Shown here: in pieces, positions 18,440-26,650 of the stretch | How the letters are laid out: each line of letters begins with the position of its first letter | Position numbering within the stretch: the stretch's first letter is position 1 | NCBI GenBank assembly: GCA_040878185.1 | Contig: JBBDMS010000020.1 | Coordinates: 1 to 31,569 of the forward strand | Length of the DNA: 31,569 bases | DNA from: JAWXBK01 sp040878185 | GTDB taxonomy: Bacteria; Pseudomonadota; Alphaproteobacteria; Dongiales; Dongiaceae | Direction: 5' to 3' | The notes under the pieces: generated by a model | The model's input: only the letters and a program-made list of their open reading frames with translations | What the model was told of the DNA's origin: nothing | Database searches by the model: none | Program-made: the position numbers and the translations under genes

Positions 18440-20497
18440 CTAGCCCGCCGTCAAAGGCCGGGTTGCCTCTGCGAGCCACGCCGCCGTTTCTGCGTCAACA
18501 AAGGGTGTCACCGCCTCGCGCACCCGCGCGTGATAAGAATCGACCCACGCGATTTCGGCGGCCGTGAGCAAAGAAGGTTCCATCAGATTGCGATCGAGCG
18601 GCACCAAAGTCAGCGTTTCGAAGCCAAGCATCTTGCGCTCTTCGACGGTCCCGGCGGCGGGCGGCGATTCGACCACCTCGACCAGATTCTCGATGCGGAT
18701 GCCGTAGGCGCCGGTCTTGTAGTAGCCGGGCTCGTTCGAGATCACCATGCCCGGACGCAGCGCAATCTGGTTCGGCACTTTCGAAATACGCTGCGGCCCG
18801 TCATGCACGCCGAGATAACTGCCGACACCATGGCCGGTGCCATGATCGTAATCGAGGCCGAGCTGCCAGAGCGGCGCGCGCGCCAGCGTATCGAGCTGGC
18901 TGCCGCTGGTCCCTTGCGGAAAGCGCGCCGTCGCGATTGCGATGTGGCCCTTGAGCACGCGCGTGAACCGGTCGCGCATTTCGGCGCTCGGCGTGCCGAT
19001 CGCCAACGTGCGCGTGATGTCGGTCGTACCGTTCAGATATTGCGCGCCGGAATCGAGCAGGAACAGTTCGCCCGATTGCAGATGGCGACTGGTTTCCGGC
19101 GTCGCATGATAATGCACGATCGCGCCGTTCGGACCGGCCCCGGCGATCGTGTCGAAACTCAGATCGCGGAACAAAGGATCTTCGCTGCGGAACGAGGCGA
19201 GCTTTTCGGCGACCGCCACTTCATGCAGCGCCTCGCCCGGCGTCTGGCGCGAGAGCCAGCTAAGAAACCGCGCCATCGAGGCGGCATCGCGGCGATGCGC
19301 GTCGCGCATGCCTTTGCGTTCGGTCTCGTTCCGGATTGCGCGCGGCAGGGCGCAGAGATCGCGCTCGAGCGCGACCGCCGCATTGGCCTTGCGCAGCCGC
19401 TCCGCGATCCAGACCGATACGCTGGCGCGGTCGCACAGCACGTTCTCGCCATCGGCACCAAGCTTGTCGAGCGCGGCACCTAGCGCCTCCACCGGTTCGA
19501 TGCGCACGGCGTTGCCGAGATGCTGCCGCGTCGCCGCGGTCAGCTTCAGCGGTTCGACATAGAGTTCGATGCGCGCGTCCTGATGGACGACCGCAAAGGA
19601 GAGCGGCAGCGGCGTGCGCGCGACGTCGCCGCCGCGGATGTTCAGCAGCCAGGCGATCGCCGCCGGATCGGAAATGACCGCCGCCGTCGCACCGCCCTTG
19701 GCCAGAGACGTTGCGATCTCGGTGCGCTTGTCGGCCGAGGATCGGCCGGCGAACTCCTCCGGATGCGGCACCACCGGCGCAATCGGTGCTGCCGGCTGAT
19801 CGGTCCAGATCTCGTCGACCGGATTCTGCTCGACCGGCACCAGCGTGCCGCCGCGCGGCGCGATCGCCTTGCGGATGGTGTCGAGCTGGTCGGGCGTGTG
19901 CAGCCACGGGTCGTAACCGAGCGTGCCGCCGGACGGCAGATGTTCGGCGAGCCAGTCGATCGGCGGCTCGTCGCTGATATGGCGCGGTTCGAACAAAGCG
20001 AGGTCGGCCTGCTGGCGAACCTGGAGGGTGTAACGGCCGTCGACGAAGACGGCCGCACGATCCGTCAGCACGATCGCCATGCCGGCCGAGCCGCTGAAGC
20101 CGGTCAGCCAGGCGAGCCGTTCGGCCCGCGGCGGGATGTATTCGTTCTGCTGCTCGTCGGCATGGGGGATCAGAAACCCGTCCAGCCCGCGTCGCGCCAG
20201 CGCGGCGCGGAGGGCGACCAGCCGCTCCGCCGGCCCCGGACGGGCCCGCGCGGGCGTTACAACGGCGCCATGCAGGCGGCGCAAGGCTTCGGCCAGATCG
20301 GGGCTCGGATGCTCGGAAACCAGCCGCATCCACGCCTCGGGATCGTTACCGACGGGGGCGCCGGCAACCCCGGCCAGCAGGCGCCGCAGGCGGGCCTCGT
20401 CCAGGCCGGGTCCTGCCTCGCGCAGGACGGTCGAAACAGCGCCCGGATCCAGCATGAGTGCTGATTTTGCAGTCGATTCGAGGGTCGGCGGGGTCAT
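18440..20497 (-). CDS. pepP: M24B-family X-Pro aminopeptidase with an N-terminal extension
   Basis: This metallopeptidase removes an N-terminal residue that precedes proline. The 685-residue product has two creatinase-like N domains, the first starting near residue 89 (PAERLVALRAALARRGLDGF), and the pita-bread catalytic domain. Metal ligands are visible as LLDSGAQY, TTDITRT, GHGVGSYLGVH, ISNEPGYY and IRIENLVEV. Similar enzymes are usually about 600 residues long. Here about 88 extra residues precede the first conserved block; they are rich in Ala/Leu/Arg and probably helical. The start at 20497 is backed by an AAAGG sequence eight bases upstream, so the extension seems to be translated. The symbol follows the family and is not a proof of orthology with E. 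coli PepP. Confidence 0.9.
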   Translation of the reverse strand: MTPPTLESTAKSALMLDPGAVSTVLREAGPGLDEARLRRLLAGVAGAPVGNDPEAWMRLVSEHPSPDLAEALRRLHGAVVTPARARPGPAERLVALRAALARRGLDGFLIPHADEQQNEYIPPRAERLAWLTGFSGSAGMAIVLTDRAAVFVDGRYTLQVRQQADLALFEPRHISDEPPIDWLAEHLPSGGTLGYDPWLHTPDQLDTIRKAIAPRGGTLVPVEQNPVDEIWTDQPAAPIAPVVPHPEEFAGRSSADKRTEIATSLAKGGATAAVISDPAAIAWLLNIRGGDVARTPLPLSFAVVHQDARIELYVEPLKLTAATRQHLGNAVRIEPVEALGAALDKLGADGENVLCDRASVSVWIAERLRKANAAVALERDLCALPRAIRNETERKGMRDAHRRDAASMARFLSWLSRQTPGEALHEVAVAEKLASFRSEDPLFRDLSFDTIAGAGPNGAIVHYHATPETSRHLQSGELFLLDSGAQYLNGTTDITRTLAIGTPSAEMRDRFTRVLKGHIAIATARFPQGTSGSQLDTLARAPLWQLGLDYDHGTGHGVGSYLGVHDGPQRISKVPNQIALRPGMVISNEPGYYKTGAYGIRIENLVEVVESPPAAGTVEERKMLGFETLTLVPLDRNLMEPSLLTAAEIAWVDSYHARVREAVTPFVDAETAAWLAEATRPLTAG

Positions 20498-20605
20498 CGG
20501 GAGCCTTTCGGGGTTGCGCGATCCTGCCCGACTTGCGACCCAATCAGGCCCGAAACCGACCTTGTTTTTTGCATCGCAGCATTAAGGATAAATGAAGGAA
20601 ACATG

Positions 20606-20647
20606 GAGGAAATCCTCGCTATGCTCGCATTGCATTACTGCAATGCG
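20606..20647. promoter_or_regulatory. Two tandem inverted repeats upstream of the DUF1127 gene
   Basis: GAGGA-AA-TCCTC (20606-20617) is followed by a perfect nine-base inverted repeat, arms CGCATTGCA (20626-20634) and TGCAATGCG (20639-20647) around TTAC. The second could be an operator for a dimeric regulator or an RNA hairpin. No T-run follows, so it is not an intrinsic terminator. It lies in the 247-base space between two divergent genes and just ahead of a candidate promoter. I do not recognise the binding protein. Confidence 0.55.
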
Positions 20648-20656
20648 GGAAACCCC

Positions 20657-20686
20657 CTGACCGGGTGGAAAACGGGTCCCTATATT
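20657..20686 (+). promoter_or_regulatory. Candidate promoter of the triple-DUF1127 gene
   Basis: CTGACC (20657-20662) and TATATT (20681-20686) are separated by 18 bases, placing a transcription start about 50 bases before the ATG at 20745. The minus-10 is good and the minus-35 only fair. The perfect inverted repeat described at 20626-20647 ends ten bases upstream, a position suited to an activator or repressor. Confidence 0.4.
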
Positions 20687-20744
20687 CCGCTTACAAGATT
20701 GGCGAAAGGCGCCAACCCACGGTTTTTCAGGGGAAACACAGACA

Positions 20745-21392
20745 ATGGCAAGGTTTACGGATATGGAAAAGGTGGAAGTCTCGCGCGCCAAGGCCGCGAC
20801 ACCCCTTCTTGAGGACAGTTTCGGCAGCGCCTTCGCGCGTCTGGCCGCGTCGGTTCGCCGGCGTATCGCGCATGGCGCACGCCGCCGCGCCGTCGCCCAC
20901 GAGCTCAACTCGCTGAGCGAGCGGATGCTGGCCGATCTTGGCCTGACCCGCATCGATGTTCCGGCCAAGGCGGCCGAGGCCGCCCAGCACCGGTTCCCGG
21001 TGACGGGGTCGGTCGCGACCGATCTGGTTGCGTTCGTCCGCTCGGGCATCGTTCGCCCGCTGCAGGGCTGGACGATGCGTCGCGGCGCCGAGCGCCATCT
21101 GCGCGCGCTCGACGATCGGATGCTCGCCGATATCGGCATCGTGCGCAGCGACATCACGGCGATCGTCCGCTCGATGCAGATGAGCGAGGCGGCTATCGAA
21201 ACCGGCTTCGACGTGGTTCGTCCGATCCGGGTGTGGAACCGCTCGCGGCTCGCCTTCAAGCAGCTTGCGGCATACGACGATCGCATGCTCGACGATATGG
21301 GTCTGGTGCGCGGCGATATCGATTGGGTCACCGAGACTCTCGCGACCCGGTCGGTCACGGCCAACGGCAATCGCGCGGCACACGCGGCGTAA
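20745..21392 (+). CDS. Protein of three DUF1127-like units
   Basis: The 215-residue product contains three copies of a short Arg-rich helical unit ending in a DxRMLxDxGLxRxDI-type motif. The cores are ELNSLSERMLADLGLTRIDV (about residues 53-72), HLRALDDRMLADIGIVRSDI, and QLAAYDDRMLDDMGLVRGDI. This is the hallmark of DUF1127 (YjiS-like) proteins, which are normally single units of about 50-100 residues. Some alphaproteobacterial DUF1127 proteins have been tied to RNA turnover and to phosphate sensing. The units are separated by about 50-60 residues of basic, partly helical sequence. No signal peptide or membrane helix is seen. The gene has its own candidate promoter, an AGGGGA ribosome-binding site and a strong terminator, so it is a single-gene unit. 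Its function is unknown. Confidence 0.85.
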   Translation: MARFTDMEKVEVSRAKAATPLLEDSFGSAFARLAASVRRRIAHGARRRAVAHELNSLSERMLADLGLTRIDVPAKAAEAAQHRFPVTGSVATDLVAFVRSGIVRPLQGWTMRRGAERHLRALDDRMLADIGIVRSDITAIVRSMQMSEAAIETGFDVVRPIRVWNRSRLAFKQLAAYDDRMLDDMGLVRGDIDWVTETLATRSVTANGNRAAHAA

Positions 21393-21404
21393 TTTCGTTC
21401 CTGT

Positions 21405-22340
21405 CTATTTGTCGGAACGGCGGCCCTTCCCCTGGGGCCGCCGTTTTCTTTTGCCCGTCTTCTGCAGCACAAGAATCGGCCAGTCGCCTTCCTGATGGCG
21501 ATCGATAAGGGTGAAGCCCGCAGCGTCATGCGCGGCGAGGATCGCGTCTTCCTGCGGCGCCAATAATCCCGCCAGAATCGCAACCGCGCGCGGCCCTGTA
21601 TGCCGCGCGAGCCCGGGTGCGAGCCGGATCAGCGGCCCTGCCAGAATATTCGCCGTCACCAGATCGTAAGGCCCGCCTTCGCGCACCGCGCGGCCGGCAT
21701 AGCCGTGGCTGCGTACGCAGCGGACCTCATCCGACATGTTGTTCGCCGCGACGGTTTCTCGCGCGACCGCAACCGCGGTCGGATCGGTGTCGGCCGCGAT
21801 GGCCGGCACATCCCAGAGCCGCGACGACGCCATTGCCAGGACACCCGTACCGCAGCCGAGATCCAATGGTCTGCGAAAGCGGAAGCCGCGCCGCGCCAGC
21901 CGGTCGAGCGCGAGCAGGCAGCCGCGCGTCGTCTCGTGATGGCCGGTGCCGAAGGCGAGCCCGGCATCGACCAGAAACGGGATCGTGCCGCGCGGCCGCT
22001 TCAGCGCGACATGGCTGCCGTGAACGAAGAACCGGCCGGCACGAACCGCCGGCATCTGGCGCTGGATTTCGTCGAGCCAATTCCGCTGCGGCAGGCGCCG
22101 GATCGCGCGCGGATAACGCGCGGCACCGATCGACGCCAGCAGCCCGCGCAACCTGTCGACGTCGGGTTCGGCATCGTAGATCGCTTCGATCCGCCAGGCC
22201 GCCCCGCCGCGATGTTCGAAACGGGTCAAGGCGAGCGCGTCGGGTTCGAGCACCGTCTCGATCGCCTGCATCACCATCGGTGCCGTATCGCCGGGCACGG
22301 TGACACGCGCGGTCCATAGACCGCCGGTGGTCGTGCGCAT
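21405..22340 (-). CDS. prmA: PrmA-like ribosomal protein L11 methyltransferase
   Basis: PrmA is a cytoplasmic class I SAM-dependent methyltransferase that trimethylates ribosomal protein L11. From ATG 22340 the product is 311 residues. It has the family motif AFGTGHHETTRGCL (129-142), the SAM-binding LDLGCGTGVLAMA (159-171) and NILAGPLIRL (231-240), which resembles the NPPF-like active-site motif of PrmA. The frame is open ten codons upstream into uvrD. The chosen start lies four bases after the uvrD stop and directly behind a GAGGCG that overlaps that stop, indicating coupled translation. The last fifteen or so residues (KRKRRPQGKGRRSDK) are unusually basic and are encoded by an opposing transcription terminator. 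Confidence 0.92.
   Translation of the reverse strand: MRTTTGGLWTARVTVPGDTAPMVMQAIETVLEPDALALTRFEHRGGAAWRIEAIYDAEPDVDRLRGLLASIGAARYPRAIRRLPQRNWLDEIQRQMPAVRAGRFFVHGSHVALKRPRGTIPFLVDAGLAFGTGHHETTRGCLLALDRLARRGFRFRRPLDLGCGTGVLAMASSRLWDVPAIAADTDPTAVAVARETVAANNMSDEVRCVRSHGYAGRAVREGGPYDLVTANILAGPLIRLAPGLARHTGPRAVAILAGLLAPQEDAILAAHDAAGFTLIDRHQEGDWPILVLQKTGKRKRRPQGKGRRSDK
21417..21452 (+). terminator. Intrinsic terminator of the DUF1127 gene, inside the prmA 3' end
   Basis: A perfect ten-base-pair stem (ACGGCGGCCC with GGGCCGCCGT) has an eight-base loop and is followed by TTTCTTTT. It sits 24 bases after the DUF1127 stop. The same bases encode the basic C-terminal tail of PrmA on the other strand, so coding and termination are overlaid. 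Confidence 0.88.
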
Positions 22341-22344
22341 CGCC

Positions 22345-24588
22345 TCAGCCGGCTTTCTCGGCCGGCACAAGGAAGCTCGCCATCACCTTCTTGCTGCCGG
22401 CCTTGTCGAACTCGATCTGCAGTTTGTCGCCGTCGGTCGCGATCACGCTGCCATAGCCGAATTTCATGTGAAACACGCGCTGGCCGACATCGTAATCGAC
22501 GTTCGACGGGCGCGGCGTCGCATGGAACGAAATGCCGCCCTCGCCGAGATGACGGCGGCGCGAACCCGGCGACTGGCGCCAATCGCCGAAGCCGGTCCCC
22601 GGTGCCGCAGCCCCGGGATCGAGACCGATCTCGATATCGCGCTCGGTATTGTCGGCGGGCAGTTCCTCGACGAAGCGCGAAGGCAGCGAGCTCTGCCAGA
22701 GATTGTAGAGCCGGCGGTTCGCCGCATAGGACACGAACACGCGACGGCGCGCGCGCGTGATGCCGACATAAGCGAGCCGGCGCTCTTCCTCGAGCCCGGC
22801 AATGCCGGTTTCGTCGAGCGCGCGCTGATGGGGAAACAGCCCCTCCTCCCAGCCCGGGAGAAACACCGTGTCGAATTCGAGACCTTTGGCGCTGTGCAGG
22901 GTCATCAGATTGACCATGTCGCTCGGATTGCCGCTGCCGCTTTCCATCACCAGGCTGACATGTTCGAGAAACCCGCCGAGATTTTCGAACTCGGCCATCG
23001 CCTGCACGAGCTCCTTCAGGTTTTCGATGCGCCCCGGCGCGTCCGGCGAGCGATCGGCCTGCCACATCGCGGTATAGCCGGATTCGTCGAGTACGATCTG
23101 GGCGAGCACCACATGCGAGGAACGGTCGGCCTCGGCACGCCAGCGCGCGATGTCGTCGAGCAAGGCCTTGATCGAGCGGCGCACGGCGGGCCGCAATTCG
23201 TCGGTACCCATGAGGCGCGCCGCCGCCTCGAGCAGCGGCACGCTTTGCGCCCGGCCGAACGCGTGCAGGGTCTGCATCGTCGAGGTGCCGATGCCGCGGC
23301 GCGGCACGTTGACGATACGCTCGAAGGCGAGATCGTCGGCCGGCTGATTGATGATGCGCAGATAGGCGAGCGCATCGCGGATTTCCTGCCGCTCATAGAA
23401 GCGCGGGCCGCCGACCACGCGATAGGGAACGCCGAGCGTCATGAACCGCTCTTCGAATTCGCGCGTCTGAAAGCCGGCCCGGACGAGGACCGCGATATTG
23501 CCGAGCCTGGCGCCCTTGCGCTGCTGCGCCTCGATCTCGTCGGCGACAAAGCGCGCTTCGGCTTCGCCGTCCCAGAACCCGCGGAGCTGGACCTTTTCGC
23601 CCTGATCGTCCTCGGTCCACAGCGTCTTGCCGAGCCGGCCGCTGTTCTGCGCGATCAGGCCCGACGCTGCCGCGAGGATATGGCCGGTCGAGCGGTAATT
23701 GCGTTCGAGGCGGATCACCTTGGCGCCGGGAAAATCTTTCTCGAAGCGCAGGATGTTGCCGACCTCGGCACCGCGCCAACCATAGATCGACTGGTCGTCG
23801 TCGCCGACGCAGCAAATATTGCGATGCCCCTGCGCGAGAAGACGCAGCCAGAGATACTGCGCGACATTGCTGTCCTGATATTCGTCGACGAGGATATAGC
23901 GGAAGCGCTGCTGATACTCCGCGAGCACGCCGGGATTCTTCTGGAACAAAGTCAGGCAGTGCAGCAGCAGATCGCCGAAATCGACGGCGTTCAGCGTGGC
24001 GAGCCGCTCCTGATAGAAGCGATAGAATTCGAGCGCGCGACCCTCGGCATAATCGCCCGCTTCGGCCGCCGTCACTTTCTCGGGCGTGAGGCCGCGATCC
24101 TTCCAGCGTTCGATCACCGACAGCAGGCCGCGCGCCGGCCAGCGTTTCTCGTCGATCTCGGCAGCGTGGATGATCTGCTTCAGCAGGCGGATCTGGTCGT
24201 CGGTATCGAGGATCGTGAAGTTCGGCTTTAGTCCCACCAGTTCGGGATGGCGGCGCAGCATACGGGCGGCGAGCGCATGAAAGGTGCCGAGCCACCAGCC
24301 TTCGACCGGCCGGCCGAGCAGGTTCGCGATGCGCTCCTTCATCTCGGTCGCGGCCTTGTTGGTGAACGTGACCGCAAGCAGTTCGCCGGGCCCGGCGAGA
24401 CGGCCGGCGAGGATATGCACCAGCCTGGTGGTCAGAACGCGGGTCTTGCCGGTGCCGGCGCCGGCCAGCACGAGCACCGGCCCTTCGGTCGCCAGAACTG
24501 CCTCGCGCTGCTCGCTGTTGAGTGCGGCTAGATAGGCGGGCTGCGGCGCCGGGGGCGTTGCGCCGGTCATGGCGGGAGAATCGTTCAT
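22345..24588 (-). CDS. uvrD: UvrD/PcrA-type superfamily 1 DNA helicase
   Basis: This 3'-5' DNA helicase acts in nucleotide excision and mismatch repair and in clearing RecA or stalled polymerases. The 747-residue protein has all SF1A motifs in order: Q-motif LNSEQREAV, Walker A GAGTGKT (43-49), motif Ia VTFTNKAATEM, Walker B VDEYQDSN, motif III GDDDQSIYGWRGA, motif IV RLERNYRST, motif V TLHSAKGLEFDTVFLPG and motif VI ERRLAYVGITRAR. A C-terminal Tudor-like segment (VGQRVFHMKFGYGSVI) is typical of PcrA/UvrD and would contact RNA polymerase. An ATG at 24570 is an alternative start. UvrD and PcrA cannot be separated on this evidence. Confidence 0.95.
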   Translation of the reverse strand: MNDSPAMTGATPPAPQPAYLAALNSEQREAVLATEGPVLVLAGAGTGKTRVLTTRLVHILAGRLAGPGELLAVTFTNKAATEMKERIANLLGRPVEGWWLGTFHALAARMLRRHPELVGLKPNFTILDTDDQIRLLKQIIHAAEIDEKRWPARGLLSVIERWKDRGLTPEKVTAAEAGDYAEGRALEFYRFYQERLATLNAVDFGDLLLHCLTLFQKNPGVLAEYQQRFRYILVDEYQDSNVAQYLWLRLLAQGHRNICCVGDDDQSIYGWRGAEVGNILRFEKDFPGAKVIRLERNYRSTGHILAAASGLIAQNSGRLGKTLWTEDDQGEKVQLRGFWDGEAEARFVADEIEAQQRKGARLGNIAVLVRAGFQTREFEERFMTLGVPYRVVGGPRFYERQEIRDALAYLRIINQPADDLAFERIVNVPRRGIGTSTMQTLHAFGRAQSVPLLEAAARLMGTDELRPAVRRSIKALLDDIARWRAEADRSSHVVLAQIVLDESGYTAMWQADRSPDAPGRIENLKELVQAMAEFENLGGFLEHVSLVMESGSGNPSDMVNLMTLHSAKGLEFDTVFLPGWEEGLFPHQRALDETGIAGLEEERRLAYVGITRARRRVFVSYAANRRLYNLWQSSLPSRFVEELPADNTERDIEIGLDPGAAAPGTGFGDWRQSPGSRRRHLGEGGISFHATPRPSNVDYDVGQRVFHMKFGYGSVIATDGDKLQIEFDKAGSKKVMASFLVPAEKAG

Positions 24589-24671
24589 CGCCGTGCATAT
24601 AGCATGCGAGAGCCCGGATCGAACCCGCCCGGGCCGGTTTTGCGAAGGTCTAAGCCGGGTCTACCGCGGGA

Positions 24672-25304
24672 TCAGCCCCCACTCAGCCTCGCATGCGTCG
24701 CGAGCGCGCCGCGCCAGAGATAAAGCGCAAGAAGCGGCGCCGCCCTGGTACGGGTTGCATGCGGCAGATCGGGCGGATGATGGATCGGCCGGCCCGGTGC
24801 GACCGGATGCCAGGCGCCATCGCCGCGCTGCCAGAGCGCGGTACCGGCGAGCGGCACATAGATCTCCTCGGCCGGATGATGGTGCCGCGGATAGTCGTTG
24901 CCGGGCCCGAGCAGCAACAGCCCCAGCGCCAGCCCGTCATGGCGGATCAGCGGCCGCGCCTCGCGATCGTCGGGGCCGAGAATGACCGCATACCCATAAC
25001 GATGGAGGAACCGGCGATGCGGCGGGCGGGCGCGATAGTTCGGATTGCGGGTCCAGACGAGATGCGGCGCGACCGCTGCCAGCGCAGGGCGCAGCGATGG
25101 CAACGCGCTCTGTTCGGCGCGCCGCCACCAGCGCGAAACCGGCAGCACGATTTGGGGCTGCGGTCGCCGTCCGATCGGCGGCAATGCGACCGGCAGCAAT
25201 GAACACCAGCCCGCCGCGTCGGGTACGCCTGAATCCGCGCGGCGCAGCGTCTGCCGTACAAAACGCAGCAGGCTCGCAACCGCCGCTTCGCCCTCGCCCC
25301 GCAT
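24672..25304 (-). CDS. DMSP-lyase-family (DddL/DddQ-like) cupin
   Basis: The 210-residue product has a C-terminal single cupin domain that fits the cupin motif 1 pattern G-x5-HxH-x3-E-x6-G exactly: G135, H141, H143, E147, G154. It also has the EIYVPLAG segment and the second-motif histidine at H182 in PPDLPHA. This arrangement is typical of the dimethylsulfoniopropionate lyase cupin family, in which His, Glu/Tyr and a distal His bind a metal and a tyrosine (here perhaps Y149) can act as the base. The N-terminal half is helical and Arg-rich. Many members of this family in non-marine bacteria are unlikely to act on DMSP, so the substrate is open. It is divergent from the M14-like gene across about 200 bases, which hold no motif I can name. 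Confidence 0.72.
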   Translation of the reverse strand: MRGEGEAAVASLLRFVRQTLRRADSGVPDAAGWCSLLPVALPPIGRRPQPQIVLPVSRWWRRAEQSALPSLRPALAAVAPHLVWTRNPNYRARPPHRRFLHRYGYAVILGPDDREARPLIRHDGLALGLLLLGPGNDYPRHHHPAEEIYVPLAGTALWQRGDGAWHPVAPGRPIHHPPDLPHATRTRAAPLLALYLWRGALATHARLSGG

Positions 25305-25500
25305 CTAGCGATCGACCTTTCCGCGCGGCCCGGGCCGGATTCGCCCGTCCGGCCTCTCCCGTGCAAATCTTCCCGACGGTTCCACCCTGACCCGCCCAGC
25401 CTAGCGCGGCGGACGGGCGCGGACGAGACGGTGGCCCCGCCGCTTGCGGAAACCGGGCGACGATGAATCCGGATCGCAATTGCTGAGGATGCCCAGACGT

Positions 25501-26643
25501 ATGAGCAAGACGATCGAACGTATCGACCTGATGGATGTCAGCCCCGGCACGAAGCGGCAGTTTGTGGTGCATCGCTATGGCAGGAAGGGCGCGCGGCCCA
25601 AGGCCTATCTGCAGGCCTCGGTCCATGCCGACGAAACGCCGGGCATGCTGGTGCAGCATCATCTGATCCGGCTGCTCGACGAGGCCGATCGCGCCGGGTC
25701 CATCAAGGGCGAAATTCTCGTGGTGCCGGTCGCCAATCCGATCGGGCTCGGGCAATGGCTCAACCATCACATGGCCGGCCGCTACGAGCTCGGCGGCGGC
25801 GGCAATTTCAATCGCAACTGGCCCGATCTCTATGCCGGCCTTGCGCAGCGCGTGGCCGGAAAGCTCGGTCCGGACGCGGCCGCGAACGTCGCGACGGTGC
25901 GCGCGGCGATGGCGGAAGGTATCGAGGCGCTGACTGCGACGACGGAACTCACCAGCCTCCGGCTTGCGGTGTGCAAGCTCGCGCACGATGCCGATTTCGT
26001 CTTCGACCTGCATTGCGACGACGATTCGCTGATGCATCTCTTTCTCATTCCCGCGCACTGGCCGGATGCCGCCGATCTCGCGGCCGACATCGGCACGCGC
26101 GCGACCTTGCTGGCGGAGGATTCCGGCGGCCGGTCGTTCGACGAATCCTTTTCGACGCCGTGGACGAAACTGGCCGCTTCCGTCGGCGACAAGATTCCTG
26201 TGCCCGCCGCCTGCATGGCTGCGACGATCGAGTATCGCGGCCAGGCCGACGCCAATGACGCCCTGGCGGAGGCGGATGCGCGCGGCCTTTTCCGCTTTTT
26301 TCAGCGCCGCGGCCTCGTCGCCGGCGACGCGGGCCCGCTGCCGACCGCACTCTGCGATGCGACGATGCTCGATGCCTGCGACGTAGTCCGCAGCCCCGTC
26401 GCCGGGATCGCAACCTATCGCAAGCCGCTCGGTGCATGGATCGAGAAAGGCGAGACGATCGCCGAGATCGTCGATCCGCTGGCCGACGATCCGTTGAAGG
26501 CGCGCACGCCGGTCCTGGCGCAGACCGAAGGCATGCTGCTCTCGCGCCGCTCGCACAAGATGGTGCGGCCTGGCGACAGTCTGGCGAAAGTGGTCGGCCG
26601 CGAACCGCTCAGCTATCGCAAGGGGATGCTGCTCGAGGACTGA
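25501..26643 (+). CDS. M14-like zinc deacylase (succinylglutamate desuccinylase/aspartoacylase family)
   Basis: This 380-residue enzyme should hydrolyse an N-acyl bond of an amino acid or small peptide with zinc. Visible zinc ligands are H42 and E45 (ASVHADETPG) and H171 (FVFDLHCDD). The GNFNRNWPD motif holds the substrate-binding R105, and E244 in ATIEYRG fits the catalytic glutamate. The C-terminal part (VRSPVAGIATYRKPLGAWIEKGETIAEIVDP, followed by a second strand set) looks like a small beta-barrel similar to a lipoyl domain, as in AstE/AspA relatives. ATG 25501 is preferred because a GAGGA lies upstream; ATG 25489 would put that sequence too close. It neighbours a dpp operon, suggesting imported acyl-peptides or acyl-amino acids as substrate. 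The precise substrate is unknown. Confidence 0.82.
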   Translation: MSKTIERIDLMDVSPGTKRQFVVHRYGRKGARPKAYLQASVHADETPGMLVQHHLIRLLDEADRAGSIKGEILVVPVANPIGLGQWLNHHMAGRYELGGGGNFNRNWPDLYAGLAQRVAGKLGPDAAANVATVRAAMAEGIEALTATTELTSLRLAVCKLAHDADFVFDLHCDDDSLMHLFLIPAHWPDAADLAADIGTRATLLAEDSGGRSFDESFSTPWTKLAASVGDKIPVPAACMAATIEYRGQADANDALAEADARGLFRFFQRRGLVAGDAGPLPTALCDATMLDACDVVRSPVAGIATYRKPLGAWIEKGETIAEIVDPLADDPLKARTPVLAQTEGMLLSRRSHKMVRPGDSLAKVVGREPLSYRKGMLLED

Positions 26644-26650
26644 CGTTGAG

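Noticed and set aside
18530..19483. Plus-strand frame opposite the X-Pro aminopeptidase
   Set aside because: The product is Arg/His-rich with no motif, while the minus strand carries intact metallopeptidase motifs.
20603..20812. Small plus-strand frame of about 69 codons before the DUF1127 gene
   Set aside because: It overlaps the inverted repeats, the candidate promoter and the start of the DUF1127 gene in another frame, and its residues show no family pattern. A GGAGG-like sequence overlaps its start codon, which is too close to serve as a ribosome-binding site.
22300..24231. Plus-strand frame of about 643 codons opposite uvrD
   Set aside because: All helicase motifs are on the minus strand, and this frame reads as a shadow of them.
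25305..25500. Intergenic region between the cupin and M14-like genes, checked for promoters or RNA elements
   Set aside because: It is GC-rich with short local inverted repeats, but I found no convincing hexamer pair, terminator or conserved motif.
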